DNA of 64,000 bases, taken from contig NRSV01000052.1 of assembly GCA_002286855.1 (NCBI GenBank), forward strand, positions 62,001 through 126,000. Reading direction: 5' to 3'. Below the pieces are notes generated by a model. The model was not told the DNA's origin and did not search any database. It saw only the letters and a list, made by a program, of their open reading frames with translations. Below, one piece after another: positions 58,100-64,000 of the stretch. The translations under genes were made by a program, and so were the position numbers. The DNA comes from Bipolaris cookei (Eukaryota > Ascomycota > Dothideomycetes > Pleosporales > Pleosporaceae). The number at the start of each line of letters is the position of its first letter. Position 1 is the first letter of the stretch.

Positions 58100-59446
58100 A
58101 TGATTACGACCACGTCCCGCGTCCACGAGACTCCTGTCAAGACCAGGCTCACGGCTGTGGCTGATGTCAGGCCCATTCCCGACGTCAAGACCCTGAAGGA
58201 TGCCATTCCCGCAAAATGCTTCGAGCGCTCCATGCTTCGCTCCTTCTCTTATGTCATCCGTGATCTCATCGTCGTCGGCTCCCTTTTCTACGCCGCTGTA
58301 CCCCTGTCTCGGCTAGACGCTCCGTGGTTCGTTACTGTTCCCCTATGGGCGCTATACAGCTTCGTCCAGGGATGTTTCTTCACTGGTCTCTGGATCCTTG
58401 CCCATGACTGCGGCCATGATTCTTTCTCCGAGAACCTCACCGTCAACGCCATTACCGGTTGGTTCCTCCACTGCATGTTGATGGTCCCCTTCTTTAGCTG
58501 GAAGTTCAGCCACGCCCGCCACCACCGATACCACAACCACATGGACAAGGACACCGTTTTCGTGCCCCACCGCAAGTCCGACGTCGAGGTCAAGAAGACC
58601 AAGCCAACCATCCTTGAGAAGATCATGGACCACTCAGCCGCTGACACACCTATCATCACTGTCGCTTCTCTCATCTTTCACCAAGTCCTTGGTTGGCCAG
58701 CTTACATTCTGATGAATGCCGGTGCTGGCAAAAAGAGCTTGACTAAAGGAGACCGGTACACTTCGTCTCGCTACAAGCAAAGTCATTTAGATCCCACTGC
58801 TCACGTATTCACCCCGTCTGAAGCACCTTTTGTCGCTCTAAGCAATGTCGGACTCATCCTCACCATGACTGCTCTATATGTCTGGTCCCGGAGCGTTGGA
58901 ACCTCGACGGTTCTTCTCGCATATGGTCTGCCTTACCTCTGGATGAACCACTGGATTGGTAAGCATGTCGTTGCCCGAGCTGCAAAATATTGAAAATTAA
59001 CTCTCCATAGTCGCTATTACTTACCTTCACCACACTCACCCCGAAGCTCCTCACTACGAGGCCGACAACTGGACTTTCATCAAGGGTGCAGCCTCAACTG
59101 TGGACCGCGATTTTGGCTTCATTGGCCGCCACATCTTCCACGGCATCATTGAGTACCACGTCGTCCACCACATGTTCCCGTAAGTTTGACCTGTACCGAG
59201 CCACAACCTTGTCTTAGTCACTTCAACCCTGCGCGCTGAAACCAACTGACGTATACTAGACGCATTCCCTTCTATCACGCTGAGGAGGCCACCTGGGCTA
59301 TCGCCCCTCTTCTTGGTGAACGCTATATCCAGCAAAAGACCAACTTTTTTGGCGACTTGTGGCAAAGCTTCACTACTTGCAAGACCGTTGAGCCGGGAAC
59401 TGGCGTGCACGCTGGAGGATTGGTATGGTCCAAGACCAAGGCTTAA
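58100..59446 (+). CDS. Delta12 (oleate) fatty-acid desaturase
   Basis: Exons 58100-58958, 59011-59179 and 59260-59446 give 404 residues. It is a membrane di-iron desaturase of the Fad2 type, which turns oleoyl into linoleoyl chains on ER phospholipids. The three His boxes are seen: HDCGH (102-106), HARHH (138-142) and HVVHH (336-340). HHTHPEAPHYE after the first intron fits the usual post-helix loop. About four to six hydrophobic segments lie between the boxes. The start at 58100 is followed by a sequence without signal peptide. Fungi commonly carry two paralogues (Delta12 and Delta15/omega-3); box spacing fits both, so the Delta12 assignment is by overall resemblance. It is shorter at the N-terminus than the main Delta12 enzymes of Aspergillus. 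Confidence 0.85.
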
Positions 59447-60221
59447 GGTTTCGCGGCTTAGCGAAATGAAACGAGGCAAATGAAATTAGACTCTAGACAA
59501 TAGAAGGTTTAATCCGATTCTATCTTTCAGCAATCCTGGGTACATGTCTGAAGGCAAATAGCTGAGATGATACATTAGCACGAACGATCTGGTCGGTGTT
59601 GGCTAGGTGAGCTGCCTACTCGTGACGTCTTGTGTTGGTAATATCTGATCACGTGAATAGCGAAGGTAGTACAGACATTCTAACTTATTTGAGCTGACTA
59701 ATCGAGAGAAATCGACAATCTCCAGAATCAAACCCAGAGATAGGACTAATCCTCTCGTGTTGCCGAATACCAGGATCTTGTTCGTGTGTAGAGTTTTTTG
59801 TGGCTGAAATGTTGCTGTGTATCTCACGTTACGTAGCTCCCTTTGCCCGCAACTGTCTAAGTCTTGCGACTCATGTTTTGTCTCCATGATTTATCCAATT
59901 TCTCTTTTCCCATACACATCCTGAATGCAACAGGTTAATAGTCACCTGAAATAGAATCTTCTATGCTTCTAGGTTCGTATAGCCTCTCATCGAGATCCAA
60001 CGGGCCGGGTTTTGCGCAATGACTATGTACTTACAGTCGGGCCTACCCGAAACTCCAGGATCTCCAATCCGGGGGTGGGGCGTCTGTATTTCTCTCCGCC
60101 ACATCGGCAGTTGTCATACAGCTTCCACAAAGACTTCTCGTGAGATGCTTGGGCGATATTTGAAAAGTGTGTGCAAGCAAGAGAGTAAGATTCAAACTCC
60201 AGAACTCAGTACATTAGCAAA
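59447..60221. other. Intergenic, no gene seen
   Basis: This lies between the desaturase and the carotenoid-oxygenase pseudogene. No coding sequence is supported. The right part should hold the former promoter of the pseudogene. Confidence 0.4.
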
Positions 60222-61790
60222 ATGGCCACCGTGGATGTTCAACAACCTGTTGTTCCACCGACGCCCCCTAACGTCGAATTGAAAGAAATGCCCCAGCGAA
60301 AGACCAACGATATCTTTCACGGACTCACCTCAAAATGGCCCGTCGCTCTAGATCTCGCAGATGGAAGCGCAACTTGCCGTCTGGAGGGTGAAGTAGGCGA
60401 TTTGGTGGTATTGGGCGAGATTCCAAAAGAGCTAAAGGGAACCTTTTACTGCGTCATGACGGACCCATTCGTCCCGCCCTACCCCAACAATATTCCTCTT
60501 GATGGAGACGGCCAAATTTAAGCCTTTCGCCTCCATGATGGAAGAGCGGAGATGAAGTTGAAGTATGTTAAGACGGAGCGCTATCTGATTGAACGCCGGG
60601 CCAACAAGGCCTTGTTTGGGCTTTACCGTAACCCTTATATGCATCACCCATGTGTGCGGGCCGCAGTAGACTCAACCGCAAACACGAACCTTATTCCCTG
60701 GGCAGGCCATCTGCTATTACTCAAAGAAGGAGGTCTGCCTTACTCAGTGAACCCTAATACCCTCGAAACTGGAGTATATGATCCCTTTGGCTAAGTCATG
60801 TCCAAAACATTTACCGCACATTCCAAGGTTGACCCATATACGGACGAATTGGTCGTCTTTGGCTACGAAGCAAGAGGTCTTGCGGCAAAAGACGTTGCCG
60901 TGTATATGCTGAACAAGGAGGGAAAGAAGAAGGATGAGCAATGGATCCAGGGTCCTTGGGTTGCTGCAATTCATGATTGCGCTATCACCTCGAATTGGTT
61001 GATTCTTGTGCTGTAGCCTTTTGAAGCCTATGTCGAATGCATGAAACGTGGGGGTCAGCACTGGGCATGGAACTATGACCGACCCGCAACTTTCGTCGTG
61101 GTACCGCGCAGAAAGAACACCAAGCTTCCGCCTGGCTGGGAAGGCGAGTGGAGGTTGTATTCATGGGAAAACTGTATGCTTGTGCACACCGCAGGAGCAT
61201 GTGAAGGAGAATATAATAAACTCTATATCGAAACGTCTCGCATTCACGACAACGCATTTCCGTTCCTCCCTCCTGACGACGGCAGGATGCCCGCGCCCGA
61301 CGCAAAAGCGGATTTTGTGCGTTGGAAGCTTGGCCTCACCAAGCCAACGGATACTCGCGTTCCCGATTCCGATATCATCGTGGATGTGCCATGCGAGTTT
61401 CCTCGCATCGATAAACGATTCAACACCAAGCCTTACAGATATATCTTTCTGGATGCCTTCATTCCCGACAGACCAGACGGAGGTAGGAAAATTTTTCACA
61501 GCCTTAACGCAATCGCCATGAAAAACACCCAGATAGGCAAGATGAGCTTCTTTTACGCGGGCGACGGCTCGCTAGTTTAAGAGCCTGCTTTCATACCGCG
61601 CTCAGACGACGCGCCCGAGGGCGATGGCTAGATCGTGGCCATAATGGAAAAAAGAGAGACTAATAAGAATGATATCGTGGTAATTGATACACGCGAGTTT
61701 GACAAGCCGGATGCCACCGTGTAGTTGCCCATTCATATCAAGGCGCAGGTGCATGGAAATTGGGTCGATGCAGTCAACTTAAAGGAGTAA
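60222..61790 (+). pseudogene. Carotenoid cleavage oxygenase pseudogene, six in-frame stops
   Basis: From ATG at 60222 to TAA at 61788-61790 one frame of 523 codons runs without any frameshift or intron, the full length of the family. Six stops interrupt it, at codons 100, 191, 265, 453, 470 and 501 (60519, 60792, 61014, 61578, 61629 and 61722). The four iron-binding His of the family are still present: FTAHSK (200), AAIHDCAIT (251), MLVHTAGA (322) and HGNWVD (511). The intact enzyme would cleave a double bond in carotenoids or stilbene-like phenols (lignostilbene dioxygenase type). Five stops replace a likely Gln and one a likely Trp (in GDGWIV), as RIP would do. Apart from the stops it looks recent. 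It is followed by transposon DNA. Confidence 0.9.
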
Positions 61791-62211
61791 AAGAGCTTGG
61801 TGAGAGATCCTCGACCAGTGCAGATAAGTGGAAAGGGAGCTTGGGAGCCGATTAACTAAGACTGAGGCAACGGTTTTGTTTGCTGGTTCGACTCGGCCCT
61901 TTTCGAAGTAGCTTATTATTATTATTATTATTCCATTATAGTCCTGTATCAGCCGTTGGCTATGTAGGACTTTGGCCAAAGGCCGTTCTATCTAACTAGT
62001 TACAATTTGGTACGTTGTGCTGTATTGCGTGACTATGGTGCTTCGGCCTTTATCTAGCTAAGCTATTGCTGGCCTTCTAGATGCCTGGTGCTAAAGAGCA
62101 GTTTGGTAACAGGGAGAGATGTAGGTCAGCTGGGCTGCCTTCCAGCGGGCTCTCTTAGGGGAAAGGAAATGGTACTAAAATCACAGTTGTTTTTCTTATT
62201 TTTCTTTTCGT
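61791..62211. other. Intergenic with TTA microsatellite
   Basis: A run of about seven TTA units lies at 61913-61932. No gene is seen. It separates the oxygenase pseudogene from the LINE fragment. Confidence 0.5.
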
Positions 62212-62925
62212 CTAGCCTTCTTGGCCTAGATGCCACTTCCTTGTTCCTATCTTCGTGCTAGTAATAAAAGCTAAAGTAGCTTCTATACCGCTCGTAGTGT
62301 GGAGTAAGAGTGGGAGTTTGAGTATTTTTTGGCCTAGAGTCTTTTTAAGCTTATTTCTTTCTGCGCTGTAGAAGCCGCAGTATAGAAGTAGATGCTCTGC
62401 TGTTTGTGGTCTCCCACAGTTGCAAAGATATGTTTCTCTTCTATTTACTCTCTTTAGGTAGGAGTTGAGGTATCCGTGTCCTATCTTAAGAGAACAGAAA
62501 GAGCTTGAAATCTCTCTTTTTGTGCCTCTTGGGATTGCTAGTTGGTTTTGGAGCTTTAGATCAAAGATAGCTCCGTAGCTGATCTTCTTTTCTCTTGCTT
62601 TTTCCCTATACTTTCTCCACTCTTCTGCTTGGCTAGCTCGTTGAAGGAGTTTGGTCTTAGTACCTAGAAAGGCTAGATTTGTTTGTGATTTTTTTGGTGT
62701 TTGTTTTGTAGCTTCCTTTGCTAAGGAGTCAGCTTTTTCGTTTCCTTCTATGTCTGTGTGGCCTGGCGCCCATTTCAAGAAGATCTTTGCTTTTTTGTTA
62801 CGGATAGCTTTTGCAGCTTTTTGGCACCGAATCACCCACTGCTGGCCGGGCTTATCTGATAGACTCTGGAGCCTATAGATCGCAGCTTGGTTTTCAGCGT
62901 TGTCAATCGTATAGATAAGCTTACA
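62212..62925 (-). mobile_element. 3' fragment of a LINE (Tad1-like) retrotransposon, RNase H end
   Basis: The minus strand encodes the last part of a LINE ORF2. RNase H core pieces are KLIYTIDNAENQAAIYRLQ and WAPGHTDIEGNEKADSLAKEA, then a Lys-rich stretch and a C-terminal Cys/His motif (YLCNCGRPQTAEHLLLYC). The frame is open to TGA/TAA at 62212. The reverse transcriptase part is missing, because at about 62925 the sequence changes to a plus-strand transposase. The family (Tad1/I-like) is a guess from the RNase H plus zinc-knuckle arrangement. The stop-free frame suggests the insertion is not very old or escaped RIP. Confidence 0.8.
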
Positions 62926-64000
62926 ACGCGTTTTAATCGAGCTTACGATAGGCAGAGAGCTCTATGCGAAGATCCAGTCTTAATTAAGAACTGGTTTGAG
63001 CTTGTGGAGCAGACAAAGGCCAAGTACGGTATCTGTGACGAGGACGTTTATAACTTCAACGAAGCTGGCTTTATGATGGGCAAGATTACGACTCAGCTAG
63101 TTGTAACAGCTTCAGAGAGGAGAGGCTGGCCAAAGGCAGTTAAGCCAGGCAATCGTGAGTGGGTGACGCTGATCGCAGCGATCAACGCAGCTGGCTGGGC
63201 TATCCCACCATTTCTTATCTTCACTAACAAGCATCACCTATCTGCCTGGTACGAGGAGGCCGAGATCCTGCGCGACTGGGTAATCGCAGTCAGCGACAAT
63301 GGCTGGACGAACAACGAGCTAGGTGTCGCATGGATAAAGCACTTCAATGCCTACACGAAGACTCGCGTTATCGGCACACGTCGCCTGCTTATTCTTGACG
63401 GTCATGAGAGCCACCAATCTCTTCAGTTCCAAGAGCTTTGTAAGGAGAATAATATCTATACGCTCTGTATGCCGCCGCACACGTCTCATCTTCTCCAGCA
63501 TCTTGACGTTGGCTGCTTCTCGCCATTAAAGCGCGCATATAGCCGCGAGGTAGAGGGTCTAGTCCGCCACCACATCAACTACATCACCAAGCTCGAGTTG
63601 CTGCCAGCATTCAAGGCAGCCTTTGATCGATCCTTTACGCCAGCCAATATCTGCTCAGCTTTCCGAGGCGCAGGGCTTGTTCCTCTCCAGCCAGACGCTG
63701 TTCTATCAAAGCTTAATATAAAGCTCCGTACGCCTATTCCACCAGCTGTTCTAGAGGCTCTCTGGCAGGCTCGTACACCTAGCAACACACGCGAGCTTGA
63801 AGCCCAATCGACGCTAATATGTGATCGCGTTCAGCGGCATCAAGGCTCATCACCAACTTCAATTATCACAGCAATCAACCAGCTTAAGAAGGGGGCTGAG
63901 GTAATGATGCTCTCGGCTGAGCTAATGTGCGATCGAATCGCCAGCCTTGAGAAGGCTAACGAGGCAGCAACGAAGCGTAGGCAGCGTAAAAGAAAGCGGA
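62926..64000 (+). mobile_element. Truncated DDE (pogo-type) transposase, runs off the window
   Basis: The frame opens at TRFNRAYDRQRALCEDP around 62926, inside what would be the DNA-binding part, and remains open for more than 350 codons to the window end. There is no ATG at its left edge; the true start was lost at the junction with the LINE fragment. The core shows VYNFNEAGFMMGK, where the family has NFDETGF, so the first catalytic Asp is Asn. The second Asp (LLILDGHESH) and third (LLQHLDVGCFSPLKRAY) are intact. A basic, coiled tail (SLEKANEAATKRRQRKRKR) is at the end. It is close in sequence to the transposase at 306-1954 but much less damaged. The right end and terminal repeat lie beyond the window. 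Confidence 0.85.

Noticed and set aside
1..64000. tRNA, rRNA and CRISPR arrays
   Set aside because: I scanned for GTTCGAATC-type B boxes and for regularly spaced repeats and found no convincing case. A covariance-model search would be needed to exclude single tRNA genes.

Overview
The window is nuclear DNA of a filamentous ascomycete. Most genes carry short introns (about 35 to 200 bases, GT-AG with two probable GC-AG cases), the proteins are typical fungal orthologues, and the dead copies show C-to-T stop codons of the kind left by repeat-induced point mutation (RIP). The transposon types and gene set suggest a Dothideomycete, probably Pleosporales. That placement is inference; no marker gene is present.

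Layout. 1-2.1 kb: a decayed pogo/Fot1-type DNA transposon with recognisable ends and a TA target duplication. 2.9-4.8 kb: an unrecognised coiled-coil, Gln-rich protein. 6.0-7.6 kb: an Atg22-family vacuolar transporter, followed by a cytochrome P450 pseudogene (7.7-9.5 kb) and an AT-rich empty stretch. 11-15.8 kb: an atypical small kinase, an F-box/LRR-like protein and the 3' part of TDP1. 15.1-29.0 kb is a dense housekeeping block: TDP1, URM1, ELP2, a four-helix membrane protein, VPS23 (ESCRT-I), NFS1 and RVS167. 29.5-31.3 kb: a DsbA-like protein and a small secreted protein. 31.3-35.7 kb has no gene but holds a short palindromic element. 35.7-45.8 kb: RIB1 (GTP cyclohydrolase II), a sugar transporter, CDK8/SSN3, a secreted CAP protein and a haem-oxygenase-like protein. 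46.7-52.0 kb: a C2H2 zinc-finger gene, UBC6 and a secreted carboxylesterase. From 52 kb the DNA is poorer in genes: an internally deleted pogo-type element (54.2-55.3 kb), a Delta12 fatty-acid desaturase (58.1-59.4 kb), a carotenoid-oxygenase pseudogene with six in-frame stops (60.2-61.8 kb), and a LINE fragment abutting a truncated transposase that runs off the end.

Functional links. URM1 and ELP2 are head to head, sharing a 198-base promoter, and NFS1 lies 4.5 kb beyond ELP2. In yeast all three act in making the modified wobble uridine mcm5s2U of tRNA: Elongator makes the mcm5 side chain, and Nfs1 supplies sulfur that travels through Urm1. VPS23, RVS167, UBC6 and the Atg22 homologue belong to membrane traffic and turnover but are not clustered in any special way. 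I found no CRISPR array, rRNA or convincing tRNA gene, and no clear secondary-metabolite cluster. No wholly new system can be claimed from the sequence; the best leads are the tRNA-modification gene grouping, the RIP-killed carotenoid oxygenase and the palindromic element.
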